A stretch of DNA of 64,000 nucleotides from Saprospiraceae bacterium (GTDB lineage Bacteria > Bacteroidota > Bacteroidia > Chitinophagales > Saprospiraceae), in NCBI GenBank assembly GCA_025055285.1, contig JANWXM010000017.1:1-64000 (forward strand), read 5' to 3'. Below, piece after piece: positions 52,828-61,574 of this stretch (within the stretch, counting starts at the first letter, position 1; every line of letters begins with the position of its first letter). Below the pieces are notes generated by a model, which saw nothing but the letters and a program-made list of their open reading frames with translations, did not search any database and was not told the origin of the DNA. A program made the position numbers and the translations under genes.

Positions 52828-54885
52828 TTACTTACTCATGAGCTTTCTGTCGAAATCCACAAGCTGAAGACCCATCTGTTGGGCGCGTTGATAATCTTGC
52901 TGCGCCAAGTCCTTTTGCCCTTTCAAGGCATATGCTCGGGCGCGTTCTAAATAAGCTAAGGCAAATTTTGGATCGAGTTTAAGGCACTGATTTAAGTCGG
53001 CGATTGCCTCATCGAGTCGGTTAAGCGAGCGACGCAGCATACCGCGTTCATACCAGATATTGGGGGCATACGGGTCGAGGCGAAGGTATTCCGTATAATC
53101 CTTGAGGGTTTCCTCATAGCGCTGTAGGTGAAAATGAGTAAGGGAGCGATTTAGGTAGCCATTTTTATTGGAGGGATCTATTTCGATGCCCTTATTGAGG
53201 TCTGCTAATGCTTCTTCTAGGCGACCCAATGAAGCAAGCGCTCCTCCTCGATTAATAAGGACTTCAGCTTTAGTTTTTGGTTTTATGTTTGGCTTTGAAA
53301 GCGCAGCACTAAAATCAGCCAAAGCCTTCTCTATCAACTCTTTTTCTCGACCCTTGTATTTACCGCTATGCGCCATGTCGAAGTAAGTCTTGCCACGGCT
53401 GTTGGATAATTCTGGATTATCAGGCTCTATTTGAATAGCAGTGGTATAATCCGCCAGAGCCTCTTCGTATTTGCCCTCCTTATTGCGCAAGTACTGGCCT
53501 CGATTCCAGTAAGGCAAAGCATTGCGCTTTTTCTCGTACTTCATAACGTGCGTCCAAAGCGTGCCACCATTTTTCCAGATCCCGATCTGACGCACCGTCC
53601 AGATGGCGTATATAACAAAAAGGGCACCTAAAGCATAGTTGACGCGCACACGCCAGCGCGGATTAGGAGCAGCGTAAGTATCGTAGAGCCAAGCCGCAAT
53701 AGCAAAAAAACCAAAGTACGGTACGTAAGTGAATCGGTCAGCAAGGAAGCCTTGCCCAGCACCTAGCACCTGAAGCAAGAACATCACATTGAAGAAGAAG
53801 AAGAGCATGCCAAATACCCAAATACGTCGGTCAGCCTTCCACATGCGATAAACGCCGTACCAAACCGCGGCAAAGAGGATAGGCGACAAATAAACCCAAA
53901 TTGGTAATGGCTTAGGGTAAGGATAAAGAGGTGACATGGGATAAGGGAAGAACAACTTGTACAGGTATACGCTGAAAGAATACGTACCGATACACAAGCG
54001 ATCTATAAGGGTAAAATTCGTCACCTCATCCATGACAGCAATAGAACCTACTTGGCGCAGCGTATAGAGATTTGCTAAGCCAAAGGCGAGAGAGATGATC
54101 CAAAACGGCGTTTTTTCCCAGATAAGGCGAAGAGTGAGTGGACGGCGAAACCAATAGTCTAAGGCCAACATGGAGAGGGGGAGCGTTACGGCCTGGACTT
54201 TGGAAAATCCAGACAAAATAGCCAACACCACCATGCCGAGGTAAAGCATCGTGCGTTTTCCGGCTTCTTCGGTTTTTATCCAGCGCACGTAGTACATCAG
54301 AGCGGCAAAGAAGAAAACAGCGAAGAGAACATCTTTGCGCTCAGTAGCCCAAGCAACGGACTCTACACGCATGGGGTGAATACCGAAAAATAGCCCACCT
54401 ACCATGGCGCCACCGAGGCCAATACCCATGTGCAACAGCAATCGAATAACGAAGAAAACCGTTAGCACATGTAACAGGAGATTATTGAAGTGAATGAGGG
54501 TCGGATTAAATTCACCTACAGCCCACTTTTCTAAGTAGAAGGTAAAGATGGGCAAGGGGTTGTAGTTGCCAATGACGTTTCCCTTCTCGATGTGAAAGAT
54601 GTTATAGAGGCTCTCTAGATCAATTCGCTGCAAATTTGGATTTTCTGTAATATTTGGATCATCGTCCCAGTTTACCAAGTCATTTGACAAGGAAGGCAAA
54701 TAACAGGCTGCTGTGATGGCCATAACGACTAGGGCTCCCTTCCACCACCCTGCAGGCTCCCATCGGCCCGGGAGAGGAGTTTTATTAGGGCGAGTCGTCT
54801 TTTCGCGAGCTGTAGCAGAGCCCTTTATCGGTGTAGGTTTGGGCTTCGGTTGTGGTCGGGTTGCTATGTGATGTTTTTTCGACAT
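52828..54885 (-). CDS. TMTC-like multi-pass membrane protein with C-terminal TPR repeats
   Basis: A 685-residue protein. After a Lys/Pro-rich cytoplasmic start, at least nine membrane helices (residues about 50-430) follow the layout of GT-C/protein O-mannosyltransferase-like TMTC proteins. NDLVNWDDDPNITENP in the first luminal loop carries the acidic motif and GIHPMRVESVAWATERKDVL matches the TMTC-conserved segment. From about residue 470 come six or so TPR units (YEEALADYTTAIQIEPDNPE, LEEALADLNKGIEIDPSNK). It may glycosylate exported proteins or be a TPR scaffold. The promoter at 54922 places the start at 54885, not at the longer frame's 54975. Confidence 0.85.
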   Translation of the reverse strand: MSKKHHIATRPQPKPKPTPIKGSATAREKTTRPNKTPLPGRWEPAGWWKGALVVMAITAACYLPSLSNDLVNWDDDPNITENPNLQRIDLESLYNIFHIEKGNVIGNYNPLPIFTFYLEKWAVGEFNPTLIHFNNLLLHVLTVFFVIRLLLHMGIGLGGAMVGGLFFGIHPMRVESVAWATERKDVLFAVFFFAALMYYVRWIKTEEAGKRTMLYLGMVVLAILSGFSKVQAVTLPLSMLALDYWFRRPLTLRLIWEKTPFWIISLAFGLANLYTLRQVGSIAVMDEVTNFTLIDRLCIGTYSFSVYLYKLFFPYPMSPLYPYPKPLPIWVYLSPILFAAVWYGVYRMWKADRRIWVFGMLFFFFNVMFLLQVLGAGQGFLADRFTYVPYFGFFAIAAWLYDTYAAPNPRWRVRVNYALGALFVIYAIWTVRQIGIWKNGGTLWTHVMKYEKKRNALPYWNRGQYLRNKEGKYEEALADYTTAIQIEPDNPELSNSRGKTYFDMAHSGKYKGREKELIEKALADFSAALSKPNIKPKTKAEVLINRGGALASLGRLEEALADLNKGIEIDPSNKNGYLNRSLTHFHLQRYEETLKDYTEYLRLDPYAPNIWYERGMLRRSLNRLDEAIADLNQCLKLDPKFALAYLERARAYALKGQKDLAQQDYQRAQQMGLQLVDFDRKLMSK

Positions 54886-54921
54886 AACGTTCAAACGTTG
54901 AATTCCACGGATTGCACAGGG

Positions 54922-54929
54922 CAAAAATA
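54922..54929 (-). promoter_or_regulatory. Promoter -7 box TATTTTTG
   Basis: An exact TAnnTTTG box 36 nt ahead of the ATG at 54885 of the TMTC-like gene. It decides that start. Confidence 0.5.
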
Positions 54930-55005
54930 GGCCCTTCTCCAGTAGCGCGCAGCGAGTTTGTGGCAGGCATTCCATCTGCCTAGCGCCTACTGCTGAGTAT
55001 CAAGC

Positions 55006-55305
55006 CTAACCACACCAATATTCGGAGGGCATTTGAAGGCTTGGCTCTCCGCTTATCTGCCAACGCCGCATCTCACACAGGAGTGGTTCCCAAAGATTTT
55101 GATTAGCGCCATCAGGCTCTACAAGTTCTATGTATTTTTCACTACTGAGCAAGAAAGCTATAGGCTTGCCCAGCTGTTCTCTCTCATTAGCGTCATCGCA
55201 TAGCAAGGGAGTACACAAATACACTCCGAATGGAAAAGAACGGCCGACGACTACGTGAGGTCGGCTTTGCAACCACGCATTCACATCTGTTCGGAAAGCA
55301 TTCAT
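55006..55305 (-). CDS. Hypothetical protein, 99 aa
   Basis: A 99-residue soluble protein not recognised. It contains NAWLQSRPHVVVGRSFPFG, YLCTPLLCDDANEREQL and EYWCG at the end. An ATG opens the frame and composition is protein-like. It is divergent from the MarR gene and convergent with nothing, so it stands alone upstream of the TMTC-like gene (120 nt to its ATG). Confidence 0.5.
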   Translation of the reverse strand: MNAFRTDVNAWLQSRPHVVVGRSFPFGVYLCTPLLCDDANEREQLGKPIAFLLSSEKYIELVEPDGANQNLWEPLLCEMRRWQISGEPSLQMPSEYWCG

Positions 55306-55564
55306 GGCTAGTCGGTTGTAGATATGGTTAGGGAAAATTTAAATGAACAAAGCAGCATCGCGCAGACTTTTTGCGTGCGCACTCACTTTTAAGGCCACCA
55401 AAGAAGCATCCCGTCTCCTCGAAGTCTCTTCCACTGCTGCTACTTGTACGGATTATTTGTCCATCTTTAGGCTGCGAAATTTACAACATTTTCCAAAACC
55501 AGAGACTCATTTTAGGTTTTTATATGAAGAACTACGGCGTTTAGTGTATCACATTAAATTACTT

Positions 55565-56020
55565 ATGCAACTCGAAGCAGAGCTCAAAACTTCAAAGCCT
55601 TTACCTCCTCATCAGCGGGCTTTTCTGAACATTTTGTTTACTGCCAGTTGGCTAGACTGCTACATTCACCGCTGTTTGCGGCCGTTTGGCATCACGCATC
55701 CGCAATACAATATTTTGCGCATTCTCAACGGGAGTTACCCTAAGGGCCTTTCGGTGTTGGATATCAAGGAGCGCATGATTGATCGCAGTAGCAACGTGAG
55801 CCGCCTTGTAGACAAGCTCCACAAGAGCGGCTACGTCGAGCGAAGCGTAAGCCGCAAAGACCGCCGTATGGCAGCAATTACGATTACGGAGGCCGGCAGA
55901 GCACTCCTTAAAAGCATTCACGAAACGGGCTTTGCTGATTTTAAGAAGATGCCTGGCCATCATTTGACAGAGCTAGAGGCACGCGAGCTAGCAGACTTAC
56001 TAGATAAATTTCGCGAATAA
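55565..56020 (+). CDS. MarR-family transcriptional regulator
   Basis: A 151-residue winged-helix repressor. RPFGITHPQYNILRILNGSY is the H1/H2 region. LDIKERMIDRSSNVSRLVDK is the recognition helix and YVERSVSRKDRRMAAITITE the wing with the conserved D-R-R. The ATG at 55565 gives the usual MarR length. The frame is open up to 55343 but the extra 74 residues (ACALTFKATKEAS...) have no domain. The ligand and targets are unknown. No palindrome typical of MarR sites was found nearby. Confidence 0.88.
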   Translation: MQLEAELKTSKPLPPHQRAFLNILFTASWLDCYIHRCLRPFGITHPQYNILRILNGSYPKGLSVLDIKERMIDRSSNVSRLVDKLHKSGYVERSVSRKDRRMAAITITEAGRALLKSIHETGFADFKKMPGHHLTELEARELADLLDKFRE

Positions 56021-56050
56021 AGTGCAGTTTGTCCACGTATTGAGTTGCCT

Positions 56051-56058
56051 TACCTTTG
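56051..56058 (+). promoter_or_regulatory. Promoter -7 box TACCTTTG
   Basis: An exact TAnnTTTG box 27 nt ahead of the purS ATG at 56086. Confidence 0.5.
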
Positions 56059-56085
56059 CTGTTGCTACTACGCTTCATTGTACTT

Positions 56086-56337
56086 ATGAAGTTTATTGCT
56101 GAAATTGACATCATGCCTCACCGCGAACTGCTCGATCCCCAGGGCAAAGCAGTGCTGAATAATCTCGGCTATTTGCAATTGAGTGGTGTGACGGATGTAC
56201 GCATTGGCCGCCACGTTACGCTGACGTTAGAAGCTTCTTCCGAAGCAGAAGCTCGCCAAACAGTTGAGACTGCTTGTTCGCAATTATTGGCCAATCCAAT
56301 TGTAGAGACCTATACCTATCAACTTCGCAGCGCTTAG
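56086..56337 (+). CDS. purS: PurS, small subunit of FGAM synthase
   Basis: Needed with PurL and PurQ to form phosphoribosylformylglycinamidine in purine synthesis. At 83 residues it has the PurS fold: FIAEIDIMPHRELLDPQGKA gives the first strand and the L-D-P-Q-G-x-A signature. LGYLQLSGVTDVRIGRHVTL then LEASSEAEARQTVE and ANPIVETYTY follow. The ATG at 56086 aligns with the family. An earlier ATG in frame at 56056 sits inside the -7 box. purL and purQ are not in the window. rsmI follows by 18 nt, so the two share a transcript. Confidence 0.9.
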   Translation: MKFIAEIDIMPHRELLDPQGKAVLNNLGYLQLSGVTDVRIGRHVTLTLEASSEAEARQTVETACSQLLANPIVETYTYQLRSA

Positions 56338-56355
56338 GCGTGTTTTGCTCTTCTC

Positions 56356-57030
56356 GTGCTATACATAGTGCCCACACCTATCGGAAATTTGGAGGACATT
56401 ACGCTGCGCGCTTTGCGCGTGCTGCGCGAGGAAGTATCCGTAATCCTGGCCGAAGATACGCGCACAACTCGACATCTGCTGGATCATTACGCTATTCGCA
56501 CTCCTTTACGCGCCTTTCATGCCCACAACGAACATGCTCTTGTTGACAAGGTGGTAACTGAGTTGAGCGCCGGCACGGCGATGGCACTGGTGTCGGATGC
56601 AGGCACGCCAGGGATTAGTGACCCAGGGTTTCTCCTTGTGCGCGCCTGCCGCCAGGCGGGCATACGCGTAGAGTGTTTGCCAGGGCCTACGGCTTTCGTC
56701 CCTGCTCTTGTGGCTAGCGGCCTGCCGTGCGACCGCTTTCATTTTGAAGGCTTTCTACCGCATAAAAAAGGCCGAAAGATGCGTTTAAAATATCTTGCCG
56801 ACTTGCCCCATACGTTTGTCTTGTATGAATCACCGCACCGGCTGCTGCGCTGCTTGACGGAGCTATCCGAGGTCTGCGGCCAAGACCGCAGGGCTTGCGT
56901 TGCCCGCGAGCTGACCAAAGTATTTGAAGAGATCATCACCGCACCTTTAAGCGAACTGCTTGCAGCATTTCACCAACGAGAAGTAAAGGGGGAAATCGTC
57001 GTCGTTGTCGCAGGCAAAACTATAGACTAA
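56356..57030 (+). CDS. rsmI: 16S rRNA (cytidine-1402 2'-O) methyltransferase
   Basis: Adds a 2'-O-methyl to C1402 in the ribosomal decoding site. The tetrapyrrole-methylase fold is visible: YIVPTPIGNLEDITLRALRV (SAM-binding start), ILAEDTRTTRHLLDHY, ALVSDAGTPGISDPGFLLV, and ECLPGPTAFVPALVASGLP. CVARELTKVFEEI is in the C-terminal half. The GTG at 56356 starts the standard YIVPTPIGN (with Leu in position 2). At 224 residues it is the short form without the C-terminal HTH extension. Follows purS. Confidence 0.94.
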   Translation: MLYIVPTPIGNLEDITLRALRVLREEVSVILAEDTRTTRHLLDHYAIRTPLRAFHAHNEHALVDKVVTELSAGTAMALVSDAGTPGISDPGFLLVRACRQAGIRVECLPGPTAFVPALVASGLPCDRFHFEGFLPHKKGRKMRLKYLADLPHTFVLYESPHRLLRCLTELSEVCGQDRRACVARELTKVFEEIITAPLSELLAAFHQREVKGEIVVVVAGKTID

Positions 57031-57157
57031 CTTGAAGCAGCGTATCGGATTTTCTCTCTCGCATCTTCTAGCGCACGATATCAATTTATTTTAACGCTTT
57101 GTAGCAAACAGAAAAACAGCTCTGTGAAAAAGCCAGATGAAAGTATTGTTGAAGTAC

Positions 57158-57165
57158 TACCTTTG
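57158..57165 (+). promoter_or_regulatory. Promoter -7 box TACCTTTG
   Basis: An exact TAnnTTTG box 49 nt ahead of the ftsK ATG at 57215. Confidence 0.5.
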
Positions 57166-57214
57166 CTGTGCCCCTTTTCAAGTAACAATGGCCTAAAAAA
57201 CCCTTTTTATACAC

Positions 57215-59641
57215 ATGGCTAAAGGCAAATTTAACATCAGCAACGAACGCCTATTCAAGACAACAGGCGTATTCCTGCTGTTTGCCGCGGCTTATTTGGC
57301 CATAGCCTTCCTCTCCTATCTCTTTACTTGGGATGTAGACCACGACATAGTTCACCAGTTTTCGTGGGAGATCTTTTTGGGAGACATAGCGGTTCAGAAT
57401 TTGTTGGGTCGTTTGGGCGCTTTCGTAGCAGACAGTCTAATTTATTGGGGCTTTGGCATAGGCTCCTTTTCGCTAGTGTATCTGTGCTATCAATACGGGC
57501 TGGCGCTTATACGAGGCGTACCTCTTACTCAACTGAGCGGCTTGTTCGTCCGCACAGTCATGATTACAGTAGTCATCTCTATCCTAGGTTCTTTTTTCTT
57601 TCAATGGATAGACTTTCCGGTGGGCGGTGTGTTTGGCCAGAGCATCAGTTTGTGGCTTCAAAGATTTTTGGGCGTAGCCGGCACCCTCCTGCTCTTAGTA
57701 TTCATTCTGGTTGTGGTGTTTGTTTGGAGTAATAATCCTGACTTTTCGGATTTTACGTGGAGGCAATTCTTGTACGAAGTGAAGCGCGCCTGGCTCGATT
57801 TACTTAGCGGAGAGTATGGAAAGAAGCGTCGCCCTGCTGCTCCTAGTACTCAAATACAACAACCTCCTGCTCCCGCGGAAAAGCCTGCGGAGGAACCTGC
57901 GCCCTCGCCAAAACCACCTGTTGGTACGCAGCTAACTTTCGATTTGTCGCAAAAAAGCGCTCTCTTTGCTGAACCCACTGTACAGGCGCCAAAGGCTAAA
58001 GAAGAAACGGAATTGGAAATTACCACGCCTGCTGCCAAGCCTCCCACTCCGCCTGAAGAGGCGCAAGCTTACAAACCTCCTGTTCAGATTGTTCAGGAAG
58101 ACACTCCCGACCTCCTCGAGCCCTACGACCCTACCCTCGAACTGCCTTTCTATGAATACCCTCATCTGCAATTGCTCCACGAATACGACAATTCTCAGCT
58201 TGAAATTGACCGCGAAGAACTGGAGCAGAATAAAAACCAAATCGTAAACACGTTGATGAACTTTAAGATTGACATCGAAAAAATAAAAGCGACGATTGGC
58301 CCTACGGTTACGCTGTATGAAATTGTGCCTGCTCGCGGCATCCGGATTTCTAGAATTAAGAGTTTGGAAGATGACATTGCATTAAGCCTCTCTGCGCTAG
58401 GAATTCGAATCATCGCGCCCATTCCTGGAAAGGGTACTATTGGCATTGAGGTTCCTAACAAGAAACGCCAAACAGTAGGCATGCGCGATGTGCTCATGGA
58501 CGAGCGCTTCAAACGCGCTAAGATGGAATTACCCATTGCCTTAGGGAAAAATATCCAGAACGAGGTCTTTGTAGCCGACTTGACTAAAATGCCTCACTTA
58601 CTTATCGCTGGTGCTACTGGCCAGGGAAAGTCAGTGGGTATCAATGTAATTTTAAACTGCCTCCTCTACAAGAAGCATCCATCTCAAGTTAAACTAGTGC
58701 TGATTGACCCTAAAAAAGTAGAGCTGTTTCCATATGCCCGTCTAGAGAATCATTTTCTTGCCTTTTTGCCCGACCAACCTGAGCCTATTGTGACCGACAC
58801 GAGCAAAGTTGTACAGACGCTCAACTCCCTGCTCATCGAAATGGAGCGCCGCTACGAGTTGCTCAAGTTAGCAGAAGTGCGCAACATTGCCGAATACAAT
58901 GACAAATTTGTCGCTCGCCGACTCAATCCCAACAAGGGTCATCGTTTTCTGCCCTATATCGTGTTGGTAATTGATGAATTTGCCGACCTGATTATGACAG
59001 CCGGCAAGGAGGTCGAACTACCCCTTGGGCGGCTGGCTCAGTTATCGCGCGCAGTAGGCATCCATCTTATTATTGCAACCCAGCGCCCCTCAGTAAATAT
59101 CATCACTGGTGTTATCAAAGCGAATTTTCCGGCGCGCATCGCTTACAAGGTCGTATCAAAGGTGGATAGCCGTACGATCTTGGATACTGGCGGTGCAGAG
59201 CAACTAACGGGCAAAGGCGACATGCTCCTATCGGTGGGCGGCGATGTTATTCGCTTGCAGTCTGCGTTTATTGACACCACTGAGGTAGAGCGCGTAATAG
59301 ACTTCATTGCACGGCAGCGCGGTTTTCCAGAACCATTCTTTTTGCCCGAGTTTCGCCTTGAAGAGGAAGGCGAGGGGTCTAGAGCTTTTAGCCTTTCTGA
59401 AATGGACGATATGCTTGAGGAAGCGGCACGGCTAGTGGTTGAAACTCAGCATGGTTCTACGAGCATGATCCAACGCCGCTTGAAGTTAGGGTACAACCGC
59501 GCTGGTCGAATCATGGATCAACTCGAAGCACTCGGCATCGTTGGGCCTGCCGATGGCTCTAAGCCGCGAGAGGTGCTTTACTATGACCTTGGTGAACTAG
59601 AGCGTTATTTAGCCGAACTGCGCACACGCCGAAATGGTTAA
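57215..59641 (+). CDS. ftsK: DNA translocase FtsK/SpoIIIE
   Basis: Pumps DNA at the septum and activates dimer resolution. 808 residues. Four N-terminal helices (residues about 18-180; LLFAAAYLAIAFLSYLF, LLLLVFILVVVFVW) are followed by a Pro/Glu-rich linker (210-300). The motor's alpha/beta domains follow, with Walker A LLIAGATGQGKSVGINVILN (near 466) and Walker B IVLVIDEFADLIM. HLIIATQRPSVNIITG is the conserved late motif. The C-terminal gamma winged helix has STSMIQRRLKLGYNRAGRIM, which reads the KOPS DNA signal in other species. rlmN starts 8 nt after the stop. Confidence 0.96.
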   Translation: MAKGKFNISNERLFKTTGVFLLFAAAYLAIAFLSYLFTWDVDHDIVHQFSWEIFLGDIAVQNLLGRLGAFVADSLIYWGFGIGSFSLVYLCYQYGLALIRGVPLTQLSGLFVRTVMITVVISILGSFFFQWIDFPVGGVFGQSISLWLQRFLGVAGTLLLLVFILVVVFVWSNNPDFSDFTWRQFLYEVKRAWLDLLSGEYGKKRRPAAPSTQIQQPPAPAEKPAEEPAPSPKPPVGTQLTFDLSQKSALFAEPTVQAPKAKEETELEITTPAAKPPTPPEEAQAYKPPVQIVQEDTPDLLEPYDPTLELPFYEYPHLQLLHEYDNSQLEIDREELEQNKNQIVNTLMNFKIDIEKIKATIGPTVTLYEIVPARGIRISRIKSLEDDIALSLSALGIRIIAPIPGKGTIGIEVPNKKRQTVGMRDVLMDERFKRAKMELPIALGKNIQNEVFVADLTKMPHLLIAGATGQGKSVGINVILNCLLYKKHPSQVKLVLIDPKKVELFPYARLENHFLAFLPDQPEPIVTDTSKVVQTLNSLLIEMERRYELLKLAEVRNIAEYNDKFVARRLNPNKGHRFLPYIVLVIDEFADLIMTAGKEVELPLGRLAQLSRAVGIHLIIATQRPSVNIITGVIKANFPARIAYKVVSKVDSRTILDTGGAEQLTGKGDMLLSVGGDVIRLQSAFIDTTEVERVIDFIARQRGFPEPFFLPEFRLEEEGEGSRAFSLSEMDDMLEEAARLVVETQHGSTSMIQRRLKLGYNRAGRIMDQLEALGIVGPADGSKPREVLYYDLGELERYLAELRTRRNG

Positions 59642-59649
59642 AAATACGT

Positions 59650-60702
59650 ATGGTCACACCCGTGCGAGATATCCGAACTATTTCACTTCCTGACCTGGAG
59701 ACCTTGCTGATATCGTGGAACGAACCGCGCTTCCGCGCCCGCCAACTTTACGAGTGGCTCTGGGCAAAAGGCGCCACTGACTGGGAGGCCATGACGAATT
59801 TGCCCAAAGCGCTGCGTCAACGCTTGCGCGAAACATTTACTTTCCACACCCTGCGCGCTGAAGTGGTCCAGCACAGCGCCGACGGGACAATAAAAACGCG
59901 CTGGCTTACTCACGATGGTTATCGCATCGAAAGTGTACTGATTCCTGTGCCCGAAGACGAACGCTATACCGTTTGCGTTAGCACTCAGGTGGGTTGCAGC
60001 CTCACGTGCTCCTTCTGCGCTACTGGTCGCATGGGTCGAAAGCGCAACCTTGCGGCGCATGAAATCTACGACCAAGTTGTGCTTGTCAATCACCAATGCC
60101 GGCAAACCTACGGACACTCGCTGACCAACGTCGTCTACATGGGCATGGGTGAGCCTTTGCTTAATTATGCCAACACCCTTGAAAGCGTGCGCCGCCTCGT
60201 CACGCCGCCTCCTGAGGGCTTGGGCATGAGCACGCATCGCATCACAGTGAGCACGGCAGGTATTGCCAAAATGATTCGTCAATTGGCCGACGACGGCTTC
60301 CGTGCCAATCTTGCCCTTAGCTTGCACGCTGCTGATGACGCCAAGCGGAGCACCATTATGCCCATTAACGAAACCAATAACTTAGAAGCGCTCATGCAAG
60401 CGCTTGAGTACTGTTACGCTCGTATGCGCAACCGCATTTCTTATGAGTATATTGCCTTCGAGCATTTTAACGACTCCTTGGAGGATGCTGCTCAGTTAGT
60501 ACATTTGTGTCGCCGCAGGTTTCCCGTACGCGTCAACATCATCGAATACAATCCCATTGAGGGTGCATCTTTTGAAAAATCCAGTGCGTCGCGGCTCAAT
60601 GCTTTTATTGCTTACTTGGTTAAACACGGAATAACTGTTACGGTGCGGCGCAGCCGTGGCAAAGACATCGATGCTGCTTGCGGGCAATTGGCCAATAAAT
60701 AA
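59650..60702 (+). CDS. rlmN: 23S rRNA (adenine-2503 C2) methyltransferase
   Basis: A radical-SAM enzyme that methylates A2503 of 23S rRNA (and A37 of tRNA). The Fe-S motif is QVGCSLTCSFCATGRMG (C-x3-C-x2-C, near residue 117). VVYMGMGEPLLNYANT is the conserved G-x-G-E-P stretch. RRSRGKDIDAACGQLA at the C-terminus holds the catalytic Cys that resolves the intermediate (A-C-G-Q-L). The 350-residue length is normal. Downstream of ftsK with an 8-nt gap, it probably shares the transcript. Confidence 0.96.
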   Translation: MVTPVRDIRTISLPDLETLLISWNEPRFRARQLYEWLWAKGATDWEAMTNLPKALRQRLRETFTFHTLRAEVVQHSADGTIKTRWLTHDGYRIESVLIPVPEDERYTVCVSTQVGCSLTCSFCATGRMGRKRNLAAHEIYDQVVLVNHQCRQTYGHSLTNVVYMGMGEPLLNYANTLESVRRLVTPPPEGLGMSTHRITVSTAGIAKMIRQLADDGFRANLALSLHAADDAKRSTIMPINETNNLEALMQALEYCYARMRNRISYEYIAFEHFNDSLEDAAQLVHLCRRRFPVRVNIIEYNPIEGASFEKSSASRLNAFIAYLVKHGITVTVRRSRGKDIDAACGQLANK

Positions 60703-60710
60703 TGCCTCAC

Positions 60711-61139
60711 CTACTCACGCGTCAGCGCCATCAGCCGAAGGTATAGTGTCTCTATCGTGCTATCCACAGGGTACTCGCGAGCCCCCCAGGTAATACGATG
60801 GGTGCGTTGGTCGTCTTTCCACTCTATGAAGCGGTAAACATTACCCGGATGGGAAAAGGGCGGCTTTTTCCACAATTCTAGAGTTTGAGCCTCTTGAAAC
60901 AAACGGCGACCTTCGCGGCGCGCATGAGCAGTCCACTCTATGGTAGTGTCTTTGAGGCGGCTGTTTCGAAATAATTGCCCGTTAGGCAAGAGTGTCCAAG
61001 TGATCACCTCACCGCTGAAGCCTCCGCCCGAGCCAAAACGCAGCTGATGCGCCGGAAAACGGTCAGGAGTATACGGCGCAGTGCATTGCACCGTGGCTAA
61101 CAGGAGCCATGAAAACATCAAGAATGAAACATTTTTCAT
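60711..61139 (-). CDS. Hypothetical exported protein, probable lipoprotein
   Basis: A 142-residue protein with a signal peptide (MKNVSFLMFSWLLLATVQC); the Cys at 19 may be lipidated although the lipobox (TVQC) is poor. The mature part has RFGSGGGFSGEVITWTLLPN, NSRLKDTTIEWTAHARREG and YPVDSTIETLYLRLM, compatible with a beta-sandwich. I do not recognise the family. A GACTTTTG sequence (61156-61163), one base off the -7 consensus, lies 16 nt upstream. An ATG at 61139 is chosen over the open frame up to 61211. Confidence 0.6.
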   Translation of the reverse strand: MKNVSFLMFSWLLLATVQCTAPYTPDRFPAHQLRFGSGGGFSGEVITWTLLPNGQLFRNSRLKDTTIEWTAHARREGRRLFQEAQTLELWKKPPFSHPGNVYRFIEWKDDQRTHRITWGAREYPVDSTIETLYLRLMALTRE

Positions 61140-61163
61140 TGCAATCTTTTTGACACAAAAGTC

Positions 61164-61574
61164 GCATACCTGGGCCTTAAGAAAGCAACAATAGCCTCGC
61201 TTTCTTGTCACAGTTTCCAGTTAAATCCTGTATGAGAGCCAAAGGATTACAGTCGTCTAAAGTTGTAGCAGTTGCCTTCGACTTTATTTTATGCCTCCAA
61301 GAAGACACTCTAGCTTCCAATGACATGCGACTAAAAAAGATTGAAGTTCGTTCAAAAAGAGCTGAGTTGGATGAAGACCTTGATTCTTAAAGCTCAAACC
61401 CGCTGACTTGCCACCTGTCGCTGCTGTTGCGGCGTCGGCTAAGTAGTAAATAGTGAAGATAAGGTGCAGCTTTTGTTTCGTGTAGACTAGAATCTTTGAA
61501 CGGAGCTTAATAGGGTTGCTCTAAAGAAGCACTTTTTAGCGCTTAGGCTCTGCAAGGCATATGCCTTTTATTGT
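61164..61574. other. Gene-free stretch
   Basis: About 410 bp between the lipoprotein gene and the 3' end of rnd. A plus-strand TTG-initiated frame at 61205-61390 has unremarkable composition and no promoter. Nothing supported. Confidence 0.4.

Noticed and set aside
54886-54975. Longer start for the TMTC-like gene
   Set aside because: The extension crosses the -7 box at 54922-54929 and has no signal-like features.
59683-60327. Minus-strand 214-codon open frame
   Set aside because: Antisense to rlmN, created by codon bias in a strongly conserved gene.
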